Assembly: GCF_003441615.1 (NCBI RefSeq)
Contig: NZ_CP031842.1
Location: 496,001 to 560,000 of the forward strand
Reading direction: 5' to 3'
Origin: Dechloromonas sp. HYN0024
GTDB lineage: Bacteria; Pseudomonadota; Gammaproteobacteria; Burkholderiales; Rhodocyclaceae
Length of the DNA: 64,000 bases
Position numbers and translations under genes: made by a program. Of the stretch, positions 36,339 through 44,651 are shown in pieces (positions within the stretch are counted from its first letter, which is position 1; each line of letters starts with the position of its first letter). Under the pieces are notes generated by a model, which had not been told where the DNA came from, ran no database searches, and saw only the letters and a program-made list of their open reading frames with translations.

Positions 36339-37756
36339 TTCAAGCTGGCCCATTTCATCGGGTCGATCGGTTGCCCTTGGTGGCGGAGTTCAAAGTATAA
36401 ACCGGATTCCGGATTGGCCCCGCTGTTGCCGACAGTTGCCACAGTTTCGCCGCCCTTGACGGCCTGGCCGACCTGTTTGAGCAGGGCGTCGTTGTTGCCG
36501 TAGATCGACAGATAGGCGTCGCCGTGGTCGACAATCAGCAGATTGCCGAAGCCGCGCATCCATTCCGAGAAGACGACGCGGCCACCGGCAATGGCCTTGA
36601 CCTCGCTGCCTGAACCGGCCTTGATGAAGAGGCCGCGCCAGGTGCCACCACCGTCGCGGGCGGTACCGAAGCGGCCGGAAACGGCACCCCGTACCGGCAG
36701 GCGCAGATGGCCCCGCTGGCGGGCAAAGCTGCCATCGCTGGGGGCAGGCTCATAGCGGTTTTCGGCTTCGCTGAGGCGCGGGCGTGAAGGCTCGACGCTC
36801 GGTGTCGGACGGGCAATTTCCTTTTCCTGAGGGGCCGGATGGCGCTTTTCGCTTTCCTTTTCCCGTTCTTTCTGCCTCGCCAGCGCCTGACGGGCTTCCG
36901 CTGCGCGCGCCGCTTCGGCTGCCTTGGCCGCCTGCGCTGCCTGGGCGGCAAGGATTTTCGAGAGTCGGTCGATCAGCTGGGTCATCCGCTTCTCGTTTTG
37001 CTGAAGATTGCCGATTTCCTTGCGCTGGGCACTGACTTTGCTGGATATCTGGGCGTACAGTGCCTGGCGTTCCTCGCGCTGCTTCTGCAGGTCGGCATGG
37101 CGCTTTTTCTGCTCGGCTTCTACTTCGGCGAGTTCGGCGCTGCGTTCCTTGGCGTCAGCGGCGAGGGACTTTTTCTTGTCGAGCGTGGCGGCGATCTCGC
37201 CCATCAACTCGGCGCGAGTCAGGGCGATGGCCGACAGATAGTGCAGGTCGCGCGCCATCTGGTTGGGGTCGTCGCCATTGAGCAAAAGCTGCAGGGAGTC
37301 CGGCGTGCCACGCAGGTACTGCTTGTAGAGCAGCTTTTCCAGTTGCGATTGTTGCTGGCCAAGGGTGGTGCTGAGTTCCTGCGATTGCTGTTCAAGGTTC
37401 CTGAGCTTTTTTTCCAGCTGGGCGCGGCTGTCGTTTAATTCGTGCAACTCGCGCTGCAGTCTGGAAATCAGGCGGTCTGATTCGCGCAGGCGGTCGCCGG
37501 CGTCGGCCTTGGTCTCTTCGCTGCTCGATAATTCCTTGCGCAGGCCCTCGATCCGGCTGCGCAATTCGCCAAGGTCGGCCTGTTTTTCAGCAATTTCGGG
37601 CGAGGCGGGTAGAGGGGCGGATTTTTTTTCAGCAACCGTTGGTTTGGCGCCAGCCGCCCCGGTGCCCATGAAAACGGCGGCAATCAGTGCCGCTGCCAGC
37701 CTTTTGCCGGTGCGCAGCAGGCTGCTCTGGCCGAGCCGGGGGGGTCCAAGGGTCAT
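36335..37756 (-). CDS. envC: EnvC-like murein hydrolase activator (degenerate LytM domain)
   Basis: A periplasmic septal protein that activates amidases for daughter-cell separation. From the Met at 37756 it has 473 aa; the frame is open to 37810 but that extends into the divergent arsR promoter. A signal sequence (TGKRLAAALIAAVFMGTGAAGA) precedes long coiled coils (about 55-285), an Ala/Lys/Glu-rich linker and a C-terminal LytM/M23 domain (about 350-470). The metal ligands are missing: TWRGLFIKAG replaces HxGxD and IYGNNDALL replaces YxHL, as in E. coli EnvC, so it should be a non-catalytic activator. Confidence 0.92.
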   Translation of the reverse strand: MTLGPPRLGQSSLLRTGKRLAAALIAAVFMGTGAAGAKPTVAEKKSAPLPASPEIAEKQADLGELRSRIEGLRKELSSSEETKADAGDRLRESDRLISRLQRELHELNDSRAQLEKKLRNLEQQSQELSTTLGQQQSQLEKLLYKQYLRGTPDSLQLLLNGDDPNQMARDLHYLSAIALTRAELMGEIAATLDKKKSLAADAKERSAELAEVEAEQKKRHADLQKQREERQALYAQISSKVSAQRKEIGNLQQNEKRMTQLIDRLSKILAAQAAQAAKAAEAARAAEARQALARQKEREKESEKRHPAPQEKEIARPTPSVEPSRPRLSEAENRYEPAPSDGSFARQRGHLRLPVRGAVSGRFGTARDGGGTWRGLFIKAGSGSEVKAIAGGRVVFSEWMRGFGNLLIVDHGDAYLSIYGNNDALLKQVGQAVKGGETVATVGNSGANPESGLYFELRHQGQPIDPMKWASLK

Positions 37757-37797
37757 CGCGGATTGATTTCGATTAAGCCAAACGCAAAACGCTATTT

Positions 37798-37803
37798 TAT
37801 AAT
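37798..37803 (+). promoter_or_regulatory. Perfect -10 hexamer TATAAT before arsR
   Basis: TATAAT at 37798-37803 is the best -10 match in this gap. It includes the ATG at 37802, so that ATG would lie upstream of the transcript. This, plus ACGAGG at 37819-37824, argues that translation begins at the TTG at 37832. No convincing -35 box is seen. Confidence 0.5.
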
Positions 37804-37831
37804 GCGCCATTCACCGAAACGAGGTTTTATC

Positions 37832-38149
37832 TTGGAAACGCCATCCTTCAGTTTGATCGACAAGCAGGAGCACATCGAGTTGGCCGCCCGTGCGCTGAAA
37901 TCCATCGCCCACCCGCTGCGCCTGAAAATTCTCTGTGTGCTGGGCGAGGACGAAGCCTGTGTCCAGGATATCGTCGAGGCGGTGGGGACGTCGCAAAGCA
38001 ATATTTCCCAGCATCTGGCCATCCTGCGCGAAAAAGGTGTGCTGGTGACGCGCAAGGATGCCAACCGTGTTTTTTACCGGGTTGGCGATCAGCGCACGCT
38101 GCAACTGGTCAGCATGATGCGTGAAGTTTTTTGCGGGACGGAGGAATAA
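37832..38149 (+). CDS. ArsR-family regulator with SqrR/BigR-like cysteine pair
   Basis: A 105-aa winged-helix regulator starting at a TTG with an ACGAGG site. The HTH reads VQDIVEAVGTSQSNISQHLAILREKGVLV. Cys35 (RLKILC) and Cys101 (REVFC) are 66 residues apart, the same spacing as Cys41/Cys107 of Rhodobacter SqrR and Cys42/Cys108 of BigR, which sense persulfides by forming a tetrasulfide bridge. The classical ArsR metal motif is absent. The next gene, 3 bp away, encodes a rhodanese, which fits a sulfane-sulfur response. A third Cys (43) is nearby. Confidence 0.9.
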   Translation: METPSFSLIDKQEHIELAARALKSIAHPLRLKILCVLGEDEACVQDIVEAVGTSQSNISQHLAILREKGVLVTRKDANRVFYRVGDQRTLQLVSMMREVFCGTEE

Positions 38150-38152
38150 GCA

Positions 38153-38578
38153 ATGCCGATGGATTTTATCAACCAGAATATCCTGCTCGTCTCGCTCGTC
38201 GCCGTCAGCGGACTTTCCCTGCTCTGGCCGATGCTGGCCGGTCAGTCTGCCGATGGCGTTGGTCCGGTCGAGGCGACCCAGCTGATCAATCGTCAGGATG
38301 CGCACATTCTTGATGTCCGCGAGGCCGATGAATATGCCACCGGACATTTGCCCGAGGCCAAGAATATTCCGGCCAGCAAACTGGCCGAGCGGGCTAGTGA
38401 AATCGAGAAGCTCAAGGGGGCACCGATCATCGTCTGCTGTGCGACCGGCATGCGTTCGAACAAGGCCTGTGCCGAGTTGAAGAAGCAGGGTTTCGAAAAG
38501 GTCTTCAACCTGTCCGGTGGTGTCGACGCCTGGGTGGGCGCCGGCTATCCGATCAAGAAAGGTGCCAAGAGCAAATGA
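38153..38578 (+). CDS. Membrane-anchored rhodanese-like sulfurtransferase
   Basis: A 141-aa protein with one N-terminal membrane helix (about 9-29) and a rhodanese domain (about 36-135). The active loop is CATGMR with catalytic Cys96 next to Cys95. It would carry persulfide sulfur at the membrane. Preceded by arsR with a 2-3 bp gap and overlapping grxC by 4 bases (ATGA), it is clearly in an operon: arsR-rhodanese-grxC, probably continuing to secB. Physiological sulfur donor not known. Confidence 0.92.
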   Translation: MPMDFINQNILLVSLVAVSGLSLLWPMLAGQSADGVGPVEATQLINRQDAHILDVREADEYATGHLPEAKNIPASKLAERASEIEKLKGAPIIVCCATGMRSNKACAELKKQGFEKVFNLSGGVDAWVGAGYPIKKGAKSK

Positions 38579-38835
38579 GCGCCCCGGTCCTGATGTATAC
38601 CACGGCGGTCTGCCCGTACTGCACGCGCGCCAAGCAACTACTGGCGGCGCGTGGGGTGACGCAAATCGCGGAAGTCCGGGTTGATCTCGACCCGGACCGG
38701 CGCGATGAAATGATGCAGAAAACCCAGCGGCGTACCGTGCCGCAAATCTACATCGGCGAAACCCACGTCGGTGGCTGTGACGATCTCTATGCTCTCGACG
38801 CATCCGGCCAGTTGAAGCCGCTGCTCGAAGGCTGA
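38575..38835 (+). CDS. grxC: Glutaredoxin 3
   Basis: An 86-aa glutathione-dependent dithiol oxidoreductase. The active site is Cys13-Pro-Tyr-Cys16; TVPQIYIGETHVGGCDDL is the glutathione-binding cis-Pro and GG region. The start overlaps the rhodanese stop. The rhodanese-grxC-secB-gpsA order is a widespread proteobacterial cluster. Confidence 0.97.
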   Translation: MSAPVLMYTTAVCPYCTRAKQLLAARGVTQIAEVRVDLDPDRRDEMMQKTQRRTVPQIYIGETHVGGCDDLYALDASGQLKPLLEG

Positions 38836-38878
38836 ACCGAATCGATTCAACGTCTGAATTAACCTCTGAAAGAAAATC

Positions 38879-39346
38879 ATGGAACAAAACGAACAGCCCG
38901 TCTTCGGTATTGAAAAGCTTTACGTCAAGGATCTGTCGATCGAAGTGCCGAATGCGCCGGAAATTTTCCTTGAGCGCGAGCAGCCGCAAGTCGAGATTCA
39001 GCTCAATACCGGTGGTCGTACGGTCGGCGATTCCGTTTATGAGGTGGTGCTGACGGTGACGGTTACCGCCAAGCTGGCCGACAAGAATGTTTTCCTGGTT
39101 GAAGTCGGTCAGGCCGGCATCTTCCGTATCCAGAACGTGCCGGAAGACCAGATCGAGCCGCTGATCGCTGTCGCCTGCCCGAACATTCTTTTCCCGTATG
39201 CTCGCGAAGCGATCTCCGATGCGGTCAGCCGCGCCGGCTTCCAGCCGATCGTGCTGCAACCGGTCAATTTCGAAGGCATGTACATGCAGCGCATGCAGCA
39301 GCAGGCCGAGCAGGCCGGTGCGCCGGCTGACGCCTCGATCCAGTAA
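38879..39346 (+). CDS. secB: Protein-export chaperone SecB
   Basis: A 155-aa tetrameric chaperone that holds preproteins unfolded and hands them to SecA. Typical text is FGIEKLYVKDLSIEVPNAP, FLVEVGQAGIF and CPNILFPYAREAISDAVSRAGF. It is 43 bp after grxC and its stop shares one base with the next start (TAATG). Confidence 0.98.
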   Translation: MEQNEQPVFGIEKLYVKDLSIEVPNAPEIFLEREQPQVEIQLNTGGRTVGDSVYEVVLTVTVTAKLADKNVFLVEVGQAGIFRIQNVPEDQIEPLIAVACPNILFPYAREAISDAVSRAGFQPIVLQPVNFEGMYMQRMQQQAEQAGAPADASIQ

Positions 39347-39792
39347 TGACCATCTGGCGTCGTGCGCTTGTCGCCCTGTCGCTGCTCAGCGCTGCCGGAG
39401 CAGCGCTGGCTATCGACTACCGTTCGGTCAGTGTGCCGGCGGCCATTCTTTTCGATGCGCCGTCGCTGCAGGGCAAGAAGCTCTACCTGATCAAGGCGCA
39501 GACGCCAGTCGAGGTTGTCGTCAAGCTCGACGGCTGGTTCAAGGTGCGTGATGCCGAAGGGACGCTGGCCTGGATCGAATCGCGCAGTATCGGCGAGCGC
39601 CGGACGCTGGTTGTGACCGCCTCAAAGGCTGAGGTCCGCCAGTCGGACAAGCCGGAATCGCCAGTCCTGGCCGAACTGGAGAAATGGGTCGCTGTCGACT
39701 TCATCGAATCCGCATCGCCGGGCTGGGCCAAGGTTCGCCACCGCGATGGGGCCACCGGCTTTATTCGCTCGACACAGGTCTGGGGTCTATGA
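39346..39792 (+). CDS. Exported SH3-domain protein
   Basis: A 148-aa protein with a cleavable signal peptide (about 1-22, LVALSLLSAAGAALA) and two bacterial SH3-like repeats (about 27-85 and 88-148), each ending in a WFKV/WAKV-type strand. Such proteins bind peptidoglycan or other periplasmic partners. It is translationally coupled at both ends, to secB (TAATG) and gpsA (ATGA). Function within this secB-gpsA operon is unknown, but the arrangement recurs in betaproteobacteria. Confidence 0.85.
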   Translation: MTIWRRALVALSLLSAAGAALAIDYRSVSVPAAILFDAPSLQGKKLYLIKAQTPVEVVVKLDGWFKVRDAEGTLAWIESRSIGERRTLVVTASKAEVRQSDKPESPVLAELEKWVAVDFIESASPGWAKVRHRDGATGFIRSTQVWGL

Positions 39793-40778
39793 GAATCACG
39801 CTGCTTGGTGCCGGTGCCTGGGGCACCGCGCTGTCCATCGCCTTTGCCGGCAAGCATGAACTGACGCTGTGGTCGCGCGAAGAAGATGTTGCGGCAGACC
39901 TTCTTGCCAGCCGCGAAAACCATCGGTTTTTCCCCGGCTACAAATTACCCGAGTCGGTTGCCGTGGCGACGGATTTCGAGGCGGCGGTGGCAACTGCCGA
40001 ATTGCTCATCGTGGCGACACCGATTGCCGGTTTGCGCCCTACGGTCGAACGCCTCAAGGCGATTGGCTGTACCTTGCCGCTGTTGTGGGTGTGCAAGGGT
40101 TTCGAGGCAGGGACTGGCAAGTTGCCCCACCAGGTCGTCACCGATGTGCTTGGCCAGCAGGCCCTGTGCGGCGCCCTGTCCGGCCCCAGTTTTGCCGAGG
40201 AAGTGGCAGCCGGGCAGCCGACAGCAGTGGCCCTGGCGGCGAGCGACCCGGCCTTTGCCCGCGAGGCGGCGCGGCAGTTGCACACGGCCCGCCTGCGCAT
40301 CTATGCCAATGATGACCTGGTTGGTGTTGAAGTCGGTGGTGCAGTGAAAAACGTCCTGGCCATTGCTACCGGCGTTTGCGATGGTCTGGGTCTTGGCCTC
40401 AATTCACGGGCAGCGCTGATGACCCGTGGCCTGGCCGAAATTGCCCGGCTTGGTCTGGCGCTCGGCGCCGACCGCCAAACCTTCATGGGCCTGGCTGGCA
40501 TGGGCGACCTGATCCTCACCTGCACCGGTGATCTGTCGCGCAATCGGCGGGTCGGTCTGGCCCTGGCCGAGAACAAATCGCTACCGCAGATTCTCGAAGA
40601 GCTTGGGCATGTCGCCGAAGGTGTCTATACGGCCCGTGAGGTTGATCGCCTGTCGACTCAACTGGGCGTCGACATGCCGATCAGTGCTGCCGTTGCCGCG
40701 GTGCTTGACGGTCGCCTGACGGCGGCAGCAGCGCTGGAGCTGCTGATGGCTCGTGATCCGAAGGAAGAGTTGGCCTGA
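39789..40778 (+). CDS. gpsA: NAD(P)H-dependent glycerol-3-phosphate dehydrogenase
   Basis: A 329-aa enzyme making sn-glycerol 3-phosphate from dihydroxyacetone phosphate for phospholipids. The Rossmann motif GAGAWGTAL is at the N-terminus; the catalytic Lys is in GGAVKNVLAIATG; LAGMGDLILTCTGDLSRNR is diagnostic. The start at 39789 overlaps the previous stop (ATGA); the open frame before it is antisense-free read-through of the SH3 gene and not used. Confidence 0.96.
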   Translation: MRITLLGAGAWGTALSIAFAGKHELTLWSREEDVAADLLASRENHRFFPGYKLPESVAVATDFEAAVATAELLIVATPIAGLRPTVERLKAIGCTLPLLWVCKGFEAGTGKLPHQVVTDVLGQQALCGALSGPSFAEEVAAGQPTAVALAASDPAFAREAARQLHTARLRIYANDDLVGVEVGGAVKNVLAIATGVCDGLGLGLNSRAALMTRGLAEIARLGLALGADRQTFMGLAGMGDLILTCTGDLSRNRRVGLALAENKSLPQILEELGHVAEGVYTAREVDRLSTQLGVDMPISAAVAAVLDGRLTAAAALELLMARDPKEELA

Positions 40779-40787
40779 GTCGCCGTT

Positions 40788-41252
40788 TTAACTGGCACCT
40801 TTGAAGCCGGCCTGACGCCAGGCTTCAAAGACGGTCACGGCGGCGGCGTTGGATAGGTTGAGGCTGCGCTGTCCAGACTGCATCGGCAGGCGCAGTCGCC
40901 TCTCCGGGGCAAACTCGGCGAGTACTTCCGGCGGCAGTCCGCTGGTTTCACGACCGAAGACAAATACATCGCTTTCCTGCAAGGTCGTGTCGTACGGGCT
41001 GCCAGTGCCTTTCGTCGTCATGGCGAATAGTCGCCGGCCGGCCAGGGCTGCCCGACAGGCTGCCCAGTCGGGGTGGCGAAGGACGCGGGCGTATTCGTGG
41101 TAATCCAGTCCGGCCCGGCGTAACCCCTTGTCAGTGATGTCAAAGCCGAGCGGCTCGACCAGATGCAATTCGGCCCCGGTATTGGCGCACAGGCGAATGA
41201 TATTGCCCGTATTGGGGGGGATTTCAGGCTGATAGAGAACGACGGCAAACAC
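40788..41252 (-). CDS. trmL: tRNA (cytidine(34)-2'-O)-methyltransferase TrmL
   Basis: A 154-aa SPOUT methyltransferase modifying the wobble base of tRNA-Leu. The GTG start at 41252 gives VFAVVLYQPEIPPNTGNIIRLCANTG, the family's N-terminus and usual length; longer starts would run into comF. The knot motifs are VFGRETSGLP and LPMQSGQRSLNLSNA. It lies 44 bp after comF on the same strand and ends 9 bp from the gpsA stop. Confidence 0.92.
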   Translation of the reverse strand: MFAVVLYQPEIPPNTGNIIRLCANTGAELHLVEPLGFDITDKGLRRAGLDYHEYARVLRHPDWAACRAALAGRRLFAMTTKGTGSPYDTTLQESDVFVFGRETSGLPPEVLAEFAPERRLRLPMQSGQRSLNLSNAAAVTVFEAWRQAGFKGAS

Positions 41253-41296
41253 GCGGGCGCTTTCAAATGGTTGAGGGGGCGAATTAGACCACGGAT

Positions 41297-42013
41297 TCAG
41301 TGCTTTAGCGCACGTGCGATGACCGCGCTGGTGACTGAGGCCGCACCGTGCAGTTTGAGGACCTGGGCGCATTCGCTGGCAGTGGCGCCGGTGGTCATGA
41401 CATCGTCGATCAGTAGCAGGTGCTGCCCGCTAAAGTCGGTTCGGCATTCGAAGGCGCCCCGCACGTTCTTGTGTCGGGCCTTGTGGGGTAGGTCTGCCTG
41501 GGGTGGGGTGGCCCTGATGCGCACGACATGACAGCGATCGACTGGAATATTCAGCAGCCGGCCAAGTCTTCCGGCGATTTCTGCCGACTGGTTGAACCCC
41601 CGCTGGCGCAAGCGTTCGGGGTGGAGCGGCAGGGGCACAATCAGGTCGTAGGGCTGATCGCCGATCCGCTCAGCCAGTCTGGCGGCGCTCCAGGCGGCGA
41701 CGGCCAGCTGGTGTCCGTATTTCAGCGCATGAATCATCCGGTCGGCGGGAAACTCGTAGCGATAGAGGGCGATGCTACGGTCGAAATGGGGCGGCGACTG
41801 CAGGCAGGCGCCGCAACGTTCCCCGTGAGTGGTTTGATCGGCGCAGACTGGCCACACGGTTCCCGCAAGCAGTGGCAGGTCGCTACTACAGGCGGGACAA
41901 AGCAAGGCTGACGGGCTGTCGGCGGTGCACAGCAGACAGCTCCCCGGCAATGCGCTATCGAGGATTTTCCGGCCAAGTCGTTTGAGTCCATCGGGCTGGG
42001 GTAAAATTGACAT
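41297..42013 (-). CDS. comF: ComF family amidophosphoribosyltransferase-like protein
   Basis: A 238-aa protein of the ComF/GntX family, linked to DNA uptake and use in several bacteria. An N-terminal zinc-finger-like segment (CLLC, CPAC and CGAC pairs) is followed by a phosphoribosyltransferase domain with LLLIDDVMTTGAT and RGFNQSAEIA. The Met at 42013 is preferred; the longer starts at 42040 and 42088 approach the divergent bioB. Together with pilBCD at 56-60 kb, competence functions are possible but no other com gene is visible. Confidence 0.88.
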   Translation of the reverse strand: MSILPQPDGLKRLGRKILDSALPGSCLLCTADSPSALLCPACSSDLPLLAGTVWPVCADQTTHGERCGACLQSPPHFDRSIALYRYEFPADRMIHALKYGHQLAVAAWSAARLAERIGDQPYDLIVPLPLHPERLRQRGFNQSAEIAGRLGRLLNIPVDRCHVVRIRATPPQADLPHKARHKNVRGAFECRTDFSGQHLLLIDDVMTTGATASECAQVLKLHGAASVTSAVIARALKH

Positions 42014-42096
42014 CCAGCCGGAGCGTCCGCGATAATCCATAATTACCGATGCGTTTCGTATCTGATTTTCAAAGCATTTTTCACGCAAGGCCTTCC

Positions 42097-43080
42097 ATGC
42101 AAGCTAGCTCCGTCGCCGCCGTTTCGTCCGTTTCGCCATCCACTTCTGCCCATCGCTGGTCGGTTGCTGAAGTGCTCGCTCTTTACGAGCTGCCGCTGAT
42201 GGATCTGATCTGGCGCGCCCAGGGGGTGCATCGCGAAAATTTTGATGCCAATGCCATTCAACGCTCGACGCTGCTGTCAGTCAAGACCGGCGGGTGCTCG
42301 GAAGATTGCAGCTATTGCTCCCAGTCGGCCCGTTACGACACGGATACCGAGCGCGAGCGCCTGATGCCGCTCAATGAGGTCGTTGCTGCTGCCCAGGCCG
42401 CCAAGGCCAAGGGGGCTTCGCGCTTCTGCATGGGGGCCGCCTGGAAGGGGCCGAAGGATAACGATCTCGACCGTGTTCTCGACATGGTGCGTGAAGTCAA
42501 GGCACTCGGCATGCAGACCTGCGTGACGCTCGGTATGCTCAAGGACGGCCAGGCCGAAAAGCTCAAGGACGCCGGTCTTGATTACTACAATCACAATCTT
42601 GATACGGACAAGGATTTCTACGGTCAGGTCATCAAGACGCACACCCATGACGACCGCCTCGATACACTCGAGCAGGTCCGCGATGCCGGCATCAACGTCT
42701 GTTCCGGCGGCATTATCGGCATGGGCGAGTCGCGCAAGAACCGCGCCGGTCTGCTGGTCCAGCTGGCCAACCTGCCCAAGGCGCCGGAGTCGGTGCCGAT
42801 CAATAATCTGGTGCCGATTCCCGGGACGCCGCTGGCCGAAAACGACCGCCTCGATCCCTTCGAATTCGTGCGCACCATCGCCGCTGCCCGCATCATGATG
42901 CCGACGTCCTGGGTGCGCCTGTCGGCCGGTCGTCAGCAAATGAGTGACGAGCTGCAGACGCTGTGTTTCCTGGCCGGTGCCAACTCGATGTTCTATGGCG
43001 ATCGCCTGCTGACCACCGACAACCCCGATGTCGACCGCGATGATGCGCTGTTCGCACGCCTCGGCGTCAAGGCCGTTTGA
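42097..43080 (+). CDS. bioB: Biotin synthase
   Basis: A 327-aa radical SAM enzyme inserting sulfur into dethiobiotin. The radical SAM cluster motif CxxxCxxC is [11 protein letters not shown]; other family text is [25 protein letters not shown] and [11 protein letters not shown]. The start at 42097 is preferred for its AAGG site; an in-frame ATG at 42049 lacks one and would add 16 residues. It overlaps the bioC start (TTGA). Confidence 0.96.
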   Translation: MQASSVAAVSSVSPSTSAHRWSVAEVLALYELPLMDLIWRAQGVHRENFDANAIQRSTLLSVKTGGCSEDCSYCSQSARYDTDTERERLMPLNEVVAAAQAAKAKGASRFCMGAAWKGPKDNDLDRVLDMVREVKALGMQTCVTLGMLKDGQAEKLKDAGLDYYNHNLDTDKDFYGQVIKTHTHDDRLDTLEQVRDAGINVCSGGIIGMGESRKNRAGLLVQLANLPKAPESVPINNLVPIPGTPLAENDRLDPFEFVRTIAAARIMMPTSWVRLSAGRQQMSDELQTLCFLAGANSMFYGDRLLTTDNPDVDRDDALFARLGVKAV

Positions 43081-43973
43081 GTAAGGCCAGTCCGCATGCC
43101 GGTTTTGTCGACCAGCCACAGGTTGGTCGACGGTTTGCCAGAGCGGCAGCTGCCTACGGCGAAGGTGACTTTTTCGCCCGCGAAGTCGATCGCCGGATGC
43201 AGGAGCGGCTTGATTTCGTCAAACTTGAACCAACCCGGATTCTTGATCTGGGTTGTAGCCGTGGCGGGAGTTTTGCCGGCCTTGCAGCACGCTATCCGCA
43301 AGCCGAGTTGATCGGTCTTGATGTGGCGCCGGCCATGCTCTTGGCGGGTCGGACCCAGCGTGCCGGCTGGCAGCGCTGGCTTGGTCTCGGCAAGCAGGCC
43401 GAGCCCCTTCGACTGGCGGCTGATGCGGCGCATTTGCCGCTCAAGTCCCGGGTGACCCAGATTGTCTGGTCAAACCTGCTGCTGCACTGGCTCGATGATC
43501 CGGTTCCCGCCCTGGCCGAGGCCCACCGTGTGCTGGATGTCGGTGGCCTGCTGATGTTCTCGACGCTCGGCCCGGACACCCTGAAAGAGCTGCGCACGGC
43601 TTTCTCCGATGGCTATGCCCATACCCAGCGTTTTGCCGATCTCCACGATCTTGGCGACATGCTGGTCGGCTGCGGTTTTGCCGATCCGGTGATGGACATG
43701 GAAGTCATCACGCTAACCTATGACGATCTCGATACGATGTTTGCCGAACTGCGGGCGGCCGGTTCATCGTGCGCCATGAAGGCCCGCCGCCATGGCCTGA
43801 CCGGACGCAAGTCGTGGGACAGTGGCCGGGCTGCCTACGAGGCCATGCGCAAGGATGGCAGGCTGCCAGCGACTTTCGAGGTTATCTACGGCCACGCCTG
43901 GAAGGTTGCCCCCAAGAAGACCCCAGATGGGCGCGCCATCGTCCGCTTCGACCTGCCACGCAAGGGTTCATAG
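43077..43973 (+). CDS. bioC: Malonyl-ACP O-methyltransferase BioC
   Basis: A 298-aa SAM-dependent methyltransferase that disguises malonyl-ACP to start pimelate synthesis for biotin. The SAM motif is [10 protein letters not shown], with [16 protein letters not shown] later. The start appears to be TTG at 43077, overlapping the bioB stop; no in-frame ATG exists before residue 40, and the N-terminal [13 protein letters not shown] is conserved in BioC. The coupled bioB-bioC order supports the assignment; bioA, bioD and bioF are not in the window. Confidence 0.88.
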   Translation: MSKASPHAGFVDQPQVGRRFARAAAAYGEGDFFAREVDRRMQERLDFVKLEPTRILDLGCSRGGSFAGLAARYPQAELIGLDVAPAMLLAGRTQRAGWQRWLGLGKQAEPLRLAADAAHLPLKSRVTQIVWSNLLLHWLDDPVPALAEAHRVLDVGGLLMFSTLGPDTLKELRTAFSDGYAHTQRFADLHDLGDMLVGCGFADPVMDMEVITLTYDDLDTMFAELRAAGSSCAMKARRHGLTGRKSWDSGRAAYEAMRKDGRLPATFEVIYGHAWKVAPKKTPDGRAIVRFDLPRKGS

Positions 43974-43984
43974 GGGCAGGGAAT

Positions 43985-44650
43985 CTATTCCGGCTTTTGC
44001 TTGAAGAATTTCAGTGGTTTGGCGTTCTGAAACTGCGGAGCCGGGATCGCTTTTCGCTGCCGCTCGCGAATTCGCCAGCCGAGCAACAGGGCCACGCCAA
44101 TGCTGTAGGCCAGTGGCCAAAGCAGGGCCGTAGCCTTCACCAGCCAGAAGTAATGCACGCAGGCGAGAATGCTGATCAGGTAAATGTTGCGATGCAATTC
44201 CTGCCATTTTCGGCCGCCCAGCTGGCGAATAGCCCAGTTGTTCGAGGTGGCAGCCAGAGGGATCAGTAGCAGGAAGGCGGCAAAGCCGACCGTGACGAAG
44301 GGGCGCTTGAAGATGTCCTTGGCAATATCTTCGATTACAAAATCATGGTCAAAGCCGATGAAACTCAGGAAGTGCAAGCTGGCGTAAAAGAAGCAGAACA
44401 GGCCGAGCATGCGCCTGAGGCGGGTCAGCCAGTGCATTTGCGTCATCGCCCGTAGGGGCGTAATGCACAGCGTGATCAACAACAGGTTGATGGTCCATGT
44501 TCCTGTCCAGCGCTGGACGAACTCGACCGGGTTGGGGCCGAAGTCGTTTGTATAGGTGGCCCACAGCAGGCGGCAGAGTGGCAGCAGGCAGATGGCAAAG
44601 AGCGCGACCTTGATCAGGCCAAGCTGGCGGTTATCGGGATTGAAGCGCAT
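43985..44650 (-). CDS. msrQ: MsrQ haem-binding membrane subunit
   Basis: A 221-aa inner-membrane b-type cytochrome with about six helices that passes electrons from the quinone pool or flavin reductase to MsrP. Family markers are the ferric-reductase-like LRRMLGLFCFFYASLHFLSF and GGRKWQELHRNIYL segments with haem-ligand histidines. The start at 44650 lies one base after the msrP stop, so the pair is an operon. Confidence 0.95.
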   Translation of the reverse strand: MRFNPDNRQLGLIKVALFAICLLPLCRLLWATYTNDFGPNPVEFVQRWTGTWTINLLLITLCITPLRAMTQMHWLTRLRRMLGLFCFFYASLHFLSFIGFDHDFVIEDIAKDIFKRPFVTVGFAAFLLLIPLAATSNNWAIRQLGGRKWQELHRNIYLISILACVHYFWLVKATALLWPLAYSIGVALLLGWRIRERQRKAIPAPQFQNAKPLKFFKQKPE

Positions 44651-44651
44651 G

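Noticed and set aside
36335..36760. EnvC as an active M23 endopeptidase
   Set aside because: The histidine and aspartate metal ligands are missing, as in known non-catalytic EnvC activators; this is normal for the family rather than a mutation.
37811..39259. 482-codon frame antisense to arsR, rhodanese, grxC and secB
   Set aside because: Spans four real genes with coupled starts; composition is typical of shadow frames.
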